From assembly GCF_000182925.2 (NCBI RefSeq), contig NC_026507.1, positions 3,906,001 through 3,970,000 on the forward strand: a stretch of DNA of 64,000 bases. The letters run 5' to 3'. This DNA comes from Neurospora crassa OR74A. Its lineage: Eukaryota; Ascomycota; Sordariomycetes; Sordariales; Sordariaceae. The notes under the pieces were generated by a model that was not told the origin of the DNA, made no database searches, and worked only from the letters and a program-made list of their open reading frames with translations. The first letter of the stretch is position 1; every line of letters begins with the position of its first letter. Below are positions 33,585 to 44,933 of this stretch, piece after piece. The translations under genes and the position numbers were made by a program.

Positions 33585-34211
33585 ATGCCTGACTGGAAGG
33601 ACTCGAATCGAGTTAGTCATTTGGAATGGAGGTTGCAGGGTCAAAGGTATTGAACTATCACGTTTGTTTTCAGTAGATCCTTGAGCTTCGAGATAGACTG
33701 GAACACAATACAAGAATGGCAAGAGATCTCAAACATGTTCCATTAGTGGTAACTTGTTAGAGGTGGGCATCTGTATGCTGGACGATGCTACATGTGTCAT
33801 CAAGCCTTACAGACTGCGGTAGACCCTTCCTCGAAACCAATCCGAGTTTCTCAAGTTCCTACGGCAAATGCTGCTTGAGCCCGCCTTTCGAATACCTCGA
33901 GTCTTTGTCGCTTTGACATTGTGTTACCAGCTCGTACACTCCTGGCTCCTTGAAAGCAACGTGTCTTGAAGAAGCAATAAGAAGCAATAATCCACCGAAG
34001 TTTCCTCAGGGCTGTAAGAGCATCCATCTAACTGACCCCTGACTTTGGCCAACTGTATACGGACCGGGACCTCGTAGAGGCAAACGCCACGACACTTCTA
34101 CACGAACAGAACTGTGTTTATGTGCTTCAGTCACCACCGTGGTGCACAGTTTAAAAACGTCCCTTCCACCCATCAAGTCGTATTTTTTAGCCCCCCAAAC
34201 ATCGATGCAGT
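33585..34211. other. Convergent intergenic region
   Basis: It lies between the stop codons of the hydrolase and the methyltransferase. A direct AAGAAGCAATAA repeat lies near 33968-33991. No gene is seen. Confidence 0.4.
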
Positions 34212-35339
34212 TCACAGTTCACTCCTCTTTGGCCTCGCCGCATTAAACAGCAGCATACAACCCTCCACATGCGTCTCCACCACCTCGAAATTCTCCCTCA
34301 GTCCCTTCTCGAACCCCTCCCTCTCATCCGCCCAGTTGCCAAACACTCCCGTCGCATTGTACCACTTCATGACCGTCCACGTCATGCTCCTCTTCAAAAT
34401 AAAAGGTTTCTTACTACTTGTTGTACGTCCCACACTTCCTCCCTTCCTCACCGGCACTCCCGATCCCGATCCCGTGCCGCCGGACGAACCGTGACTCGGA
34501 CGAGACGGATTTGCAATGTACTTCCGTCCCAGAATCGTGCAACCAACCAGGACACCATCATCCGCCAGACACGCGGCGGCGAGTTTGAAGGCGCGGTTTT
34601 TGATTTCCTGTCCCCCTTGCGCCTCGGGAGCAGCGGGAAGACAGTGAAGCAGATTGAACATGCTGACTGACTTGAACTGTTTCGAGATTTCGGACAGCTT
34701 GCCATGGGGAAAGACGAGTGACTCATCCAACACGTCGGCTTGGATGGTGGTTACGTTGACAGTTTGAGATGCCACGTTTGTTCCATGTTCCGATTGCTTG
34801 CCGCTGCCGCCGTTGCCGTGGCCACCTGCTGCTCTCGCCTTGTTAACAACCCCCATGATCCTCCCCTTTGCTTTTTCGAGCGCCACTGCGTTCAGATCCA
34901 TCAGGGTGATCTCGATTTTGAGCTGAACCAGTTTGCTATCCTGGTCCCTCTCCAGTGGCATGAGATGCTCGTCCTTAGCAAGTCTCTCGGCCAAAGCGTC
35001 ACCGATGAAGAAACCCGTGCCCACGCCAATGTCGAGGTGTTTCTCGGCGCGAAAGTTCTGTCGAAATAGGGGAATGAGGATGGTTTTAGAGGGACAACGC
35101 CAGAGATGGGTCATGCTGAAGCCGAGGACATATTTGTCGTACGCGGTCAGCATGAGGGGCTTGCTGTAGATACTGGCGCCCGATTTGGTGTTGATCTGGG
35201 GAGCTGAGGTGAGGGTGGTGTTGTCATCGGGGATGGTTGTGGCGGCTATTGTTGTTGTCGTCGCCGTGGGGTGAGGAGGTAGTGGTTTGGAAGAATTGGT
35301 GGCTTCTGTGCCGCTGGTGTTTCCAGCTGGCGAGACCAT
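34212..35339 (-). CDS. Class I SAM-dependent methyltransferase
   Basis: A single-exon gene of 375 residues on the minus strand. SAM-binding motif I is HLDIGVGTGFF (about residue 93), followed by an acidic strand end at ITLMDLN and the later motif MFNLLHCLP on the strand before the catalytic pocket. The N-terminal 45 residues are low-complexity Ser/Thr/Pro. A Gly/Ser-rich insert (GSSGGTGSGSG) lies before the last strand. The open frame extends to an ATG at 35795, but a TATA box at 35571-35578 lies between the two starts and the extra residues look untranslated, so 35339 (MVSP) is preferred. The substrate is unknown. Closest family resemblance is to small-molecule or natural-product methyltransferases; the Ayg1-like hydrolase next door makes this more interesting but does not prove a shared pathway. 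Confidence 0.75.
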   Translation of the reverse strand: MVSPAGNTSGTEATNSSKPLPPHPTATTTTIAATTIPDDNTTLTSAPQINTKSGASIYSKPLMLTAYDKYVLGFSMTHLWRCPSKTILIPLFRQNFRAEKHLDIGVGTGFFIGDALAERLAKDEHLMPLERDQDSKLVQLKIEITLMDLNAVALEKAKGRIMGVVNKARAAGGHGNGGSGKQSEHGTNVASQTVNVTTIQADVLDESLVFPHGKLSEISKQFKSVSMFNLLHCLPAAPEAQGGQEIKNRAFKLAAACLADDGVLVGCTILGRKYIANPSRPSHGSSGGTGSGSGVPVRKGGSVGRTTSSKKPFILKRSMTWTVMKWYNATGVFGNWADEREGFEKGLRENFEVVETHVEGCMLLFNAARPKRSEL

Positions 35340-35570
35340 CTTGAGAAACTGCCTGGTGGTGTAGATTTTTGACGAGATGTCTGTGTTTGGTTTGATCGCT
35401 TGACGAGTGAGATGGAGCTGAAGGGTTGTTGACTTTCGTCGGTTGTCGAAGCTGTCACGACTTGCTGAAGACGAAAGAGGACGTTTTTGTGCGGCTGAAA
35501 GATGGCATACCACGCAGACGATGACTGACGGAAAAGTGAGGCGAAGAGGCTGATTGAGAAATGCGTAGAC

Positions 35571-35578
35571 TATATATA
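35571..35578 (-). promoter_or_regulatory. TATA box of the methyltransferase gene
   Basis: TATATATA lies 232 bp upstream of the preferred methyltransferase start and downstream of the alternative start, which supports the shorter protein. Confidence 0.45.
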
Positions 35579-37671
35579 GATCGCCGCAGATTCGGTTGAT
35601 GCAATCTCGAGATTTGTGTGTCTGGCGGGTATTCCAGTTTCTTACTGCCGAGAACCCTTCCGAGGGAATCTTGACAAGCGCCACGAGTCTGTTTGGTTTG
35701 TGCACAAGCCGGTCCGCTCCTTGATCGGGTTTTAATCTCAACGTGTCGATAAGCGAATCTCGACGGGTAATACGTCGAACAGGATAAAAGGACACGCGGA
35801 AATAGGGAAACTTGGCCTGTGAACGGAGTTAGTGAGGTTGACGAGAAGTCAAACATGTACGTATGCTCTATCGGCTCCGGGTTTACCAACAAAGTTCCTC
35901 TGGGTCTCACCTCAGTATCGGCAAGAGGAAGTTGAATCAGACAAGAGCCGAAGTTTTGTTGGGTGGCGTCTGCTATCACTTCATCTTCTCGAGTTAGCCA
36001 GCTAAGTTATAGAGCAAGCAAAGACGTGAGGCACAAACCAAACTAAGACGGCGGGAGGCAGACGTCTGGGTCTACCCAAGGTCTTCACCCCGAAAGAAAA
36101 TGGACACAACTGAGATATGCTTCGTAGACACCCGTCAAGACTGCGGCAGGGTGATGTTCGTGGATACGTTTGATTGCGAGGTGACAATGATGTGTAAAGA
36201 AGTAATCAACGCGCCGAGGTCAACAAAATTTAAAGTCTTCATGAGTGAGAGGTGGAAGGGAGAAACGCGACCTTATTCAAATTCCCCTGAGCTAGTAACA
36301 ATGTCTAGAACCAGTTATGAGATAAACCCCCCTCATGTTTGCTCGATATTCCCATCTCGGTCTAGCGCGCCGACTCAGGAATCGAACCTTCCTTTCACCT
36401 TCGTGGCTGTAATCTCTCCCTTGCATTTCACTTCTCATAATCTCCACCGACTGCTTCTGCCCCTGTGGAGGTACCTACCTCTAGATAAGGTACGCCTCTA
36501 TCTTGTCCAATCACGCCATGATGGGCATCAGATTACAATTGAAGAAGGAACAAACCTCCTGTAATTGAGTGAAGTGAGGTAACCAGCAGAGGCCTGAGAG
36601 AGTCAAAGAATCTAGTAGAATACCAACATTGCTGAAGTTGAAAGCTTGGAGGGCGATTTCTCATACCACACCAGGCAGGTTGGCGAGATTGTTCCTTTTG
36701 CTTCCTAGAATGCTTCAAGGTTTCATGACCCATTTAGAGGACAAAGTCCATCATGATTCTTTCCCGGAACCGATGCTGTATAAATTACGATCTTGTCGCA
36801 CCTTCCTCCAGTTCAGTCATTTGGGCCGAGCAAACGAGCATCTGCACCATTTGTCCTCGCTACTGACGAAAGAAGAACCGGCGGGAACGCAAAAGAGAAT
36901 TCAGGGCGTGAGGTCAGGTTACAAAGGGGGGGTAGTTGGTGACCGAGAGGATCATGTATAAAACTTCAAAGTCGAGGGCAAAGTTCAATGATACCTCTAC
37001 CTTACACGAGACGGCACTACCTCTAGGGTGATCATCAAGTGTTGTGTCCAGGTGATGTGAATCTTGAGTTCTCTCTCTCTAGGCACAATAATAAAACAAA
37101 AGCGTAGAAAATTCGAAGGAATCGCTGTTAGAACGCCGAGTGATGTGTCCGATGACCCGTGATCTCCACCTCTGAGTATTTCAAATACCTCCGTCCTTCC
37201 CTTTGTGTCGCCGCACTGATGTCGTAGCTTTTCGCAGTCCCAGCTTCCACTTCGCTTTACATGACGACGCAGCACCCGCTGCTCCTACCTTCCTCCAGAA
37301 CCATTCACCCGCTCACAGTGATCTGACGGACAGACTTCGTGTTATCCCAAACCGACCGCCATCCACCTCAAAGTCCATCCACCCCTGGCCATATGCCACA
37401 AAGGCCCACCGCTATTCTCAAAACACCCAACCATGTACACGAAAAGGCCCCTGTACCCAGACACCACGCTTAGTCTCGTAGACGCCACCCCATACCGTTC
37501 GATTTCTCAAGTGTTGACATACCCCTCTACAACGCTTGCGACTTGTTCTCTCTACAAACTAAATGGTCTCACGACACACAATGGAGCTTCAAGAACAAGC
37601 CCCAAGCGTTGCAAAGGGGTTGTCCATCCGGGACTCGGGAGTGCAGCAGGGCGAGCAGCCTGGCCCACCGC
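35579..37671. other. 2.1-kb intergenic region, no gene seen
   Basis: Short open frames on both strands have no recognisable features. GGTACCTACCTCTAG-type motif sequence lies near 36470-36490. TATA-like sequences at about 36779 and 36955 have no open frame behind them. Confidence 0.35.
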
Positions 37672-38751
37672 TTACGGCTGGTAAGGCGCAGGCGCAGGCG
37701 CTGCGTAGGGACCAGGGTAGTGGTGAGGAGGCGGGTAGTGCTCTTCTCGAGGAGGTGGGTAGTACTCCTCTCGAGGAGGCGGGTAGTAGTACTCCCCATG
37801 ATGAGGAGCCGCGCCAGGAACCACAGGGGGAGCCGGGTAGTGAGGCTGCGGGGCAGGCGGAGGCGCGACGTCCGGCGGCGGAGGAGGAGGGCGAGCCGTC
37901 AGCGAGATTTGGGCACCCCGGCCCCATTTGTGGACGGCCAGGGCGACCGTCATCCTTGCCAGGGCCTGGTCGCCGTGGGCCTTGACGTGGTGGTCGGCGA
38001 TCCAGGTCGGACCATCGGCCGCCTGCAACGGGCCGGCGCTGACCCAAAACAAGCACGAGGGACCCATCTGCCTGACGGCCAAGGTGATGAGCGGGCGGAT
38101 GATGTCCGCTTCGCCTTCGGCGCTGATGGACTGGTTGAATGTGGCAACGTCTATGGTAGAAAGACCTGAGTTAGTTGTTCTGCTACGGAAATGACGTTGA
38201 GGAGATGGCTCATGTTTGTGATTTGCATACCGTAATCGTCTTCGGGCACGGGGCGAGCTTCAGCTTTGGAGACAAATTTAGTTAGTTTCCATTCACGATG
38301 GGTGGGGAGAATGGATTGTTTATTGCTTACCAAGAACGCGGTTTCCGAAGTCGACTTGACCCCAGCCCTCAACGTGGCGGATGTCAGCTGTGGAGGCAAG
38401 CTGAGTTAGCTCTTCTTCCCGATAATTGAGGAAGATGGATCTTCCACTAGAGGTACTTACCCGGAGCAACAGGAGCGCGGTTCTCGTGGTCTACGAGATC
38501 CCGGTTCTCAACGTGATGACCAGCAGCTGTGGAAGAAAGATGAGTCAGAGGTAGTTCTTGTTGTCTTTGAGTGAGATGGATGGATTCCTCAGGTACTTAC
38601 CAAGGGGAGGAGCGCGGTCCTCTACGCCCGCGGGGTTCGCAACGCGACCACGATTGCGCCTGCGGTCACGGAGGTGGTTGTGGTTTCGGTTGTGGTGGTG
38701 GTGGTGGTGGTTGTGGTGGTGGTGGTTGTTGTTGTTGTTGTTGGCGTTCAT
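37672..38751 (-). CDS. Hypothetical protein with tandem phase-1 micro-exons
   Basis: Five exons: 38751-38601, 38526-38461, 38387-38331, 38263-38231 and 38150-37672; the product is 261 residues and not recognised. Exon 1 encodes an Asn/His-rich N-terminus (MNANNNNNNHHHHNHHHHHH, then RDRRRNRGR). Exons 2, 3 and 4 are 66, 57 and 33 bp, each a multiple of three. All four introns (67-80 bp) are phase 1, so each micro-exon is a cassette that can be lost or duplicated without a frame change. Exons 2 and 3 encode related modules (HHVENRDLVDHENRAPVAP and RHVEGWGQVDFGNRVL), each opening with alanine. Exon 5 holds a compact region (IIRPLITLAVRQMGPSCLFW, ADHHVKAHGDQALARMTVAL) and a proline/tyrosine-rich tail with YYPPPREE repeats. 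Intron donors GTAAGTACCT are identical in introns 1 and 2. No signal peptide or membrane helix is seen. Confidence 0.7.
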
Positions 38752-39120
38752 TTTGGTACTGCTGTGTTCTTCTTGCAGTTATATTTGTTGCACAGCAAAG
38801 TACGAGGCGACTGCAGTTGTTGGTGAGGAGAGAAGGTGGTTGTTTGAGAGAAGAGTTTTCTGAGGAAGAACGAGAGGAAAGTTGAGGAAGATTTCATCAA
38901 CCGATGGAATATTGTGGGGGCATGGACCGAGACAGGACCTCGAAGGCAGCAGTACAGGTACCAGGAGGACAGAAATCTGTAAAGTTGGAAGGAGCGGAAA
39001 TAGGGAGAAGGCAGAGTGACGTTTCCTCTCATTTCTATGCGGCCTGCCCGGTCTGGTTGCCCCGTAACAGACTTCATCCTTTCTCTCTCTCCTCCACTCC
39101 AACTGGGTGTCAGCCTAGCC
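38752..39120. other. Intergenic region between micro-exon gene and HET gene
   Basis: A short tandem spacer on the minus strand. It should hold the promoter of the micro-exon gene and the 3' end of the HET gene. No gene is seen. Confidence 0.4.
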
Positions 39121-41710
39121 TTACACAAGCTCGTATATATAGAACCCATTGCCTTCATCTTGTCCCAAGTTCTCGTCCGGGCTGTCGGTCTCCCGATTGT
39201 ATTGTGCTGCTGTTTCCAAGCAGTCAAGGAACTTTGCAAGTTCGGGGTACTGCTCAGGCTCAAGCTCAGGAGAGTAACGGTGTTTCAGCTTGGTATTCAA
39301 TGGGCCGTTCAGATACGGATCAGATCTCAGTAAGCCTATCTTCTCTTTCTCAAATTCATCAGGCAGCCGAGGAAAAAGGAAGTGGGAATGAATACTTTCC
39401 AACATCAGTTCCTCATACTCGGCACTGTCGATACTAGAGAGGTGCTGGTTTGGGGGATAAAGCTCTTGAGACATTTCGAACACTCCCAATCTTTCGAATG
39501 TTCCTTTCCGTCCCGATGATGTCAGCGCGGGTCTTAGAAATAGTCCCTGGAGGTCCAAAATGTAGGGTACAGGTGACTCGAGGCCGAAAGAGTAGGGATC
39601 TATGTAAGAAACTTGGAGAGGTGCAAGGTAAATGATCGCTAAGCCATGGTATTCTTCTTCATCCCAAAATAGCTCCAGATCTGGTGGTGAAGCCTCCATA
39701 CCATCCCTGTCTTCACCCAAATCGCACCTCCACTTTGGTTCCAAGTCCAAAGCCGTGCTTGTCGCAAGACGACTAGCTCGTACATGTAGCAATGGGCCTC
39801 TAATCCTGACCCTTCCGCCACTTCGTACCTGGCCAAACAAGTTTGTTGGCGTGACTGGAGAGACCATAGCCTCCAAGATCTCAGCAAGGCTGTCCACAGC
39901 CGGGCGTTCATCTTGATAAAGTACACTAAATTCGCATTGGGCGCTTAATGAAGCCCAAGACCAGGAAGGAGCTATACCAGTATTTCGTCCTTTGCTTTGT
40001 TCAATGTCCACGCATCTCCAGAGAAGGTTCTCTCGAAGGTTGCAGGACCATAGACCGGCAAGGTAGGTAACGCCATCCCATCCATTGCTCAAATGCTCTG
40101 CGAGACCCGAAATGGCCACAAGTTTATCTGACTGTTTAGTAAGATTCCTACCGGAGTATTCAGCGACCAACGATGCCCAGGCCTCCAGTCGTTCGGCGTC
40201 AAGAAGCCGCTCGCGTTGAAACAACTTCATCCGAGAAGATGTAAACACCCCATTCCCTAAATACCCTGAAAGCGCCGGTGGGACTGAAGTTGACTGCATA
40301 TCTATAGTCCCTGAAAGCGCCCATGTGACTGAACCTGCCCCTGGAAAGAATTCGCTTGCTTTGCTCATGGAGCATTCCCAGTAAAGCTCCTGGCGTCCAA
40401 AAATAAGGGTACGCCGCGGTAAGATTTGCTCCTGGAGAACCCAGCCTCTTCTGTATAGTATAGAAGGACCTCTCAATTCATAGTGTAGTGCTAGTGTGCT
40501 GTACGTATCTAGCCTCATGAGCCAAGGCACGAATGACAGAGGATGCCTTGGAAAAAAGAAGCCTCCGCTGGAGTTTGGCGATACAGCGGCGGCTAGATTG
40601 AGGTGCGTGTTCTGGTAAACAAAATGCATCTTGGCGGATTCTGCTACCCAATCGTCAGGCGAGTCTTGAATGATACACAGGGAATCGATCCACAAGAATT
40701 GTACGTTTAGTCTTTGAGTTAGCAGAATTGCATCCTGGAAAGTCCTTGGTAACTCGTCGAGCGCGAACCCCTTCAACCGGGAGGCATAGTTGTTTAGGAG
40801 AAGACGTGCTGGTACTGAATCGCCCCAGCAATGACTTAGTGTCATGTATCTTTGCTTCTGAAAGTCCATTCCGGTAGTTTCGGTAAGCTTAACCGTACGG
40901 CTGCCCATACATCCTACATCCAGGAATCGGGCGGGATATTTGCCTTGTGAGTTCTCGTGGATACCGCTAACTCTATTGCATGATGGATGGCTGGACACAC
41001 AGTTCTCAAGCCACCGGAACGCTTGATCCAAACTTGCTTCGCTCCCCGTGTGTAGACTTTTTGGGACTTCCGCAAACAGATGATCTGGAGATGGAAAACC
41101 CATAAGGTTAGAGGTAGCTTCCACGGATTATGGATATGGTAAACGACTCACCATGCTCTTCCCGATGGGGAAGTAATTCACATCGTTCGCAATTGGTAAG
41201 CTCGGTGGGCTTACCATCTTCGCCCACAACATCGAGACGTAAACGAATGCTATCGTAAACAGGTTTGGAGTGGACCGAAACACTCGCTGAAAAACATAAG
41301 GCTTTCTCGCGTCCGGTAGAGGTAACTAGTGTGTCAATAGCGGGTTCTATCTCTGTCCCCAATAACACCCCTTGCGACACGACAGGTTGTAGAGACGGGT
41401 GAACTTGCTCATTGGGCTTCATGTCGTGGCCTGTGATAAGGTGGGCGCTTTCGGACACTAAAACTTGAGCAACCCAAGAACAACAAGAATGGCATTCACC
41501 CTTCGACGCCGAGTTCAATAGTTCTCCCAAGGTGCCAAAGGGCACATTATCTGTGTCTACCACCCGAAGGTCATCGCCACGAGCGATGTTGGCACGTTGA
41601 TATGCAAGCGCGATGCTCTTGAACATGCTGTCGCATCTTAAGCAAAGACGATTAAATGCTTTTTCTGAAAGGTGTAACTCGCCCGACGGTGTCGTATAAG
41701 TCGGAGGCAT
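39121..41710 (-). CDS. HET-domain protein (heterokaryon incompatibility type)
   Basis: Exon 1 (41710-41152) and exon 2 (41084-39121) flank a 67-bp intron (GTGAGT donor, CTCTAAC branch site, CTCCAG acceptor) and give 840 residues. The HET domain shows its three usual blocks: RYMTLSHCWG (about residue 270), FLWIDSLCIIQDSPDDWVAESAKMHFVYQNTHLNLAA, and RGWVLQEQILPRRTLIFGRQELYWEC. The N-terminal 190 residues include a CLRCDSMF...CHSCC...CERC cysteine-rich lead-in often found before HET domains. The C-terminal half has no NACHT, WD40 or ankyrin module that I can see. HET proteins in Neurospora and relatives trigger programmed cell death when incompatible strains fuse; many such genes are present per genome, so a role in recognition is family-based. 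No break is seen. Confidence 0.9.
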
Positions 41711-43837
41711 CTTGATTTTGGGAGATCGTTCAGGTCGTGAAAGATTGATGGCACTGTTCGGATGTTGTGCGTGGATGTTGATGTTGGATGCTCCTGAGAA
41801 GGAATCGAGATGGAAGTGGTCAAGTCAGAATGAAAGCGGGGTAATGGCAAGTTGAGGACCGGCTGAGATAACAAGCGGAAGTTTTATCTCTAGTAGGCTA
41901 CTAACAGCCGTTCACAACAAGGCCATTGCAAAGTATTTGGCCATTGACTGCATAGTATGCAGGTGTGTTCAAGGTTGTTGTAGACCGGCGACGAGAATGG
42001 CTGGTTCGTGATTGCCATTCATCATGGAATCACACTGCCACAAACATTTCGGGAAAGAGCCAATGAAATTCGATTTCTGCAGGCAGCAGCAAAACAACTC
42101 GCGGGCTTTATGCCCCTGTGATTGCGCTGGTGATGGACCAAATCTCAAGCCACCATCTCCTACGTCCCTCCAACCAGACCGCTGAATCGCAATCCATCGA
42201 TGTCGTTGTTTACCAGGACTGCGCTTCGAATATGGGTAAGGTAAGAAGTCGATATCCGCAAAGTCAATGTATGTCTAGGAACGGGATCCCACAGGCAGAC
42301 CGAGCCTCCTGAACCCATGCAGCCAGCCTTCAAGAGTCGAAATCGTGCTTTTAGTCGCTTATATATCAACCAGAGCTGCCTGACTCATTGTCTCATACCC
42401 AATGTCCAAACGTAACAGAGGATCAAACCAAACTGTATTGGAATGTGCTGCCCAGTGACCAAGACGGAGACGTGGCGCAGCGGCACCACCACCACCAAAC
42501 AGTCAGGCTCTTGTTTGTTATTCACAGGTGTCTCATTTGTGTCATCAGGTCATCGCCGTACAACATCCAGCCTGCGACGAGCCGCATGGCTCTGCTGCCC
42601 TGGCAGCCCTGCTATCGGCCTTTTCTGGAACACTGCTTGACAGGGCAACATCAGTGCCAGCAAACATTTCGGCAACGATGTATCACCAGAAGGACTAGAC
42701 CAGACTGCGCTCAACTCAATGATGACAGTAAGTGTATCGACACAATTCCAGACCAAGAACACGGACATGACACACCACTGACAGTGTCACTCTCAAGCAC
42801 TACATACATAACATCTACCTCACCGGTTTGCCAACATCTTGAAGAGTGACACATGTACGAACTATCCGGGTAGAGGGTTAAGTTCCTCTACTAGGCGACA
42901 TTAATCATGGTCTCTCAAGCGAGAGGACACACACTGCTTCACAAGTGAGCCCACCGCAGCATTTGTCGAAGGAACCACATGTGAAGAACATGTTTGGTGC
43001 CAAGGTAGCACGAAAGCGGTAACGGCATGCATCTTGGTTTCGCAATGGTGTCCGGCTCTCGGGGGGGCTCTGCTGTTCGTCACAATCTTGGAAAGGGGAG
43101 TTGTCGCAAGGACACACCTCAACATTCCCTCCCTCATTTGCACGTACCTCGAATTATAAACCAAACTTGGAATACTTACAAGCACATACGACCATACCCA
43201 CTGGAAAACTCGGGATCCCGTCCGCTCTCCCATAGATAAGCCAGTGAGGGCCAGACTAGTAGTTGGGTCGGTGACGACCAGCGAATCCCTGGTGTTGTAT
43301 GTCTTTTTTCTTTTTTTCTTGCTTTCTTTTTCTTGTTTTCTTTTTTTCTTTTCTTTTACAAGCTGCTTTTCTCTCAATTTTGTGGACTCTGTGACCTCTG
43401 TGAGACTGGAGTATGCCTCACCTTTGTACCTATTTAAGGTTGAGCCGCATGGTTTCCACACTTCTACTGAATAGCCAAGCATCTCTGTCCCCGTCGTAAC
43501 TCCTGGTCGCACATGGGGTTACTTCTCCAACTCATATCTGTGGCTTAGGTACCTCTAGGTATGGCATCACAAGTGTTTGACATGTCGTGGTGGTATTGAA
43601 CTCGGGAAAAATCATTGAAGGCGTCTGCCGGTCGGTGAAAGTATAACAGTCGCCCGAAGAGACCACAGCTGATCATATAGAGGTACATTACCCTGATCTT
43701 AGTTCAAGATGCCACTTCAATATTTGAGCTTGGTATATCCAGCTCTGGAACTCATCGATCCTCTATTTGCGATAACATCAACTCGATAACATCATCCAAC
43801 TTCCACTTTACTCCTCGCAAATCTCAACCATTGCACA
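41711..43837. other. 2.1-kb region with a cysteine-rich coding-like fragment
   Basis: No complete gene is supported. A minus-strand stretch of about 200 bp at 42901-43110 reads as a cysteine-rich peptide and is described separately. A pyrimidine-rich block (CTTTTT/TTCTTTT) lies at 43300-43360. The left end is promoter of the HET gene; the right end is promoter of the following plus-strand gene. Confidence 0.4.
42901..43110 (-). other. Cysteine-rich coding-like fragment, possible small secreted protein
   Basis: On the minus strand an open frame ends CGSFDKCCGGLTCEAVCVLSLERP, preceded by CPCDNSPFQDCDEQ and DACRYRF. The order C-C-C-C-C-CC-C-C, with a CCGG-type pair, looks like the knot-type small secreted proteins of fungi. 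I could not find a signal peptide exon in frame upstream: a donor-like GTAAGTATT at about 43180 exists but does not join cleanly. It may be the last exon of a short gene, a decayed copy, or chance. Confidence 0.25.
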
Positions 43838-44933
43838 ATGCCAGGAACCCGCCGCTACCCACCGGATCGCATCCGGTACGCCACCTACATCTGGCCAGCA
43901 GACTGGCAGCCAGACACAACATCAACATCAACATCAACATCAACATCAACATCAACATCAACATCAACATCAACCTCAATAACATCATCTAATCACTACG
44001 ACCTACAACAACAGCAGCAACAGCAGCAGCAAGAAAACTACACCTGCTGCATCCGCCCCTCCTCATACTACTACGTAACACCCAGCCCCGAAGCTTTCCA
44101 ACGCCACCGTTTCGTTCTCTCCCGCTGCGAACAGCTCGATCCTTCGCTTCTCCATCGTCACGGCTACAGCCAACTCATAAGCGACGCCACGAGCGTAGTC
44201 CTCTGGGCGATTTGGACACACCTCGTTTATGATGCCGATTTGGTGTACATGAGCGTCGATTACTTTTGCTGGTTGGTTGATTGGTTGTTGTGGATGGTTT
44301 ATGGTTCGTTTTCTTTTCTTCTTTTTTTGTTCTTCGTCCAAATTCACACCTCCAGATCGGGTTGGGTTTTGGGTTTGGGGTTCTTCATTCGAGTCCTCCA
44401 TTTATTTTGACAGGCTTATCAAATTGCGAAGAATACCTATGATCTGATAAAGGAAAACAGTCCCAAACGAACCCTTCCCCTTCGCCTCCCACCCGCCTAT
44501 CAAAACCGGACCGCCCTACAGCGACGTAGTTCAGTACTTCCTCTGCCGCGGCTCTGCATGCGACGACGGATTGCATTCATGTTTACAAATTATTTTTACT
44601 ACGAATGCATACATGAACTGCAGTAGCAACAGTAGCAGGTACCACACCCGCTGGAAGATGCAGCAGGCCATTCGGGACATCTTCACCGGAGGAGGACAGG
44701 GGTATTTGGTGGGTTATGGCGGGAATTCCACTTGTCATGTCTGCGGAGGACCTGGGGTGAACTTGACTATGAGAGTGCACACAAACATGCCGCTGGTGGT
44801 TCCAAATTGTGCGTGTATACTACCCTGGCCGGTATGTGAGCCGGCTGTGGTGCCGGTGGTGAGGGTTGAGGAGAGGATAGAGTGGAAGAAAACGAAAAAG
44901 AAAATTAAGGAGTCGGGGTGTTTGGTTATGTAG
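43838..44933 (+). CDS. Hypothetical protein with TS and Q repeats
   Basis: Not recognised. Exon 1 (43838-44303) and exon 2 (44461-44933) flank a 157-bp intron (GTTCGT donor, CTGAT branch site, AACAG acceptor) and give 312 residues. Residues about 28-47 are a Thr-Ser repeat encoded by a hexanucleotide AACATC array, followed by a nine-residue Gln run. Residues 120-156 are hydrophobic and aromatic (SVVLWAIWTHLVYDADLVYM, CWLVDWLLWMVY). Exon 2 has a stretch of spaced cysteines (FLCRGSACDDGLHSCLQ, STCHVCGGPG, NCACILPWPVCEP) and a Lys-rich end (WKKTKKKIKESGCLVM). The frame change between the two exons requires the intron; the unusual donor makes the junction the weakest part. The final CLVM resembles a CaaX box, which would predict prenylation if correct. 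Confidence 0.55.
43917..43976. repeat. (AACATC)n hexanucleotide repeat in coding sequence
   Basis: About nine near-perfect 6-bp units encode the Thr-Ser run; an imperfect CAG/CAA tract encoding glutamines follows at about 44008-44034. Confidence 0.9.

Noticed and set aside
35340-35795. Longer N-terminus for the methyltransferase
   Set aside because: The extension is not protein-like and spans a TATA box at 35571-35578; 35339 is the better start.
36361-36420. Reverse-strand GGTTCGATTCC, possible tRNA
   Set aside because: Only three T-stem pairs form and no cloverleaf can be drawn.
36100-36564. 154-codon plus-strand frame
   Set aside because: No domain, signal or membrane helix and no coding-type third-position bias.
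42388-42849. 153-codon plus-strand frame with several cysteines
   Set aside because: Composition is like surrounding intergenic DNA and no splice partners or motif spacing are seen.
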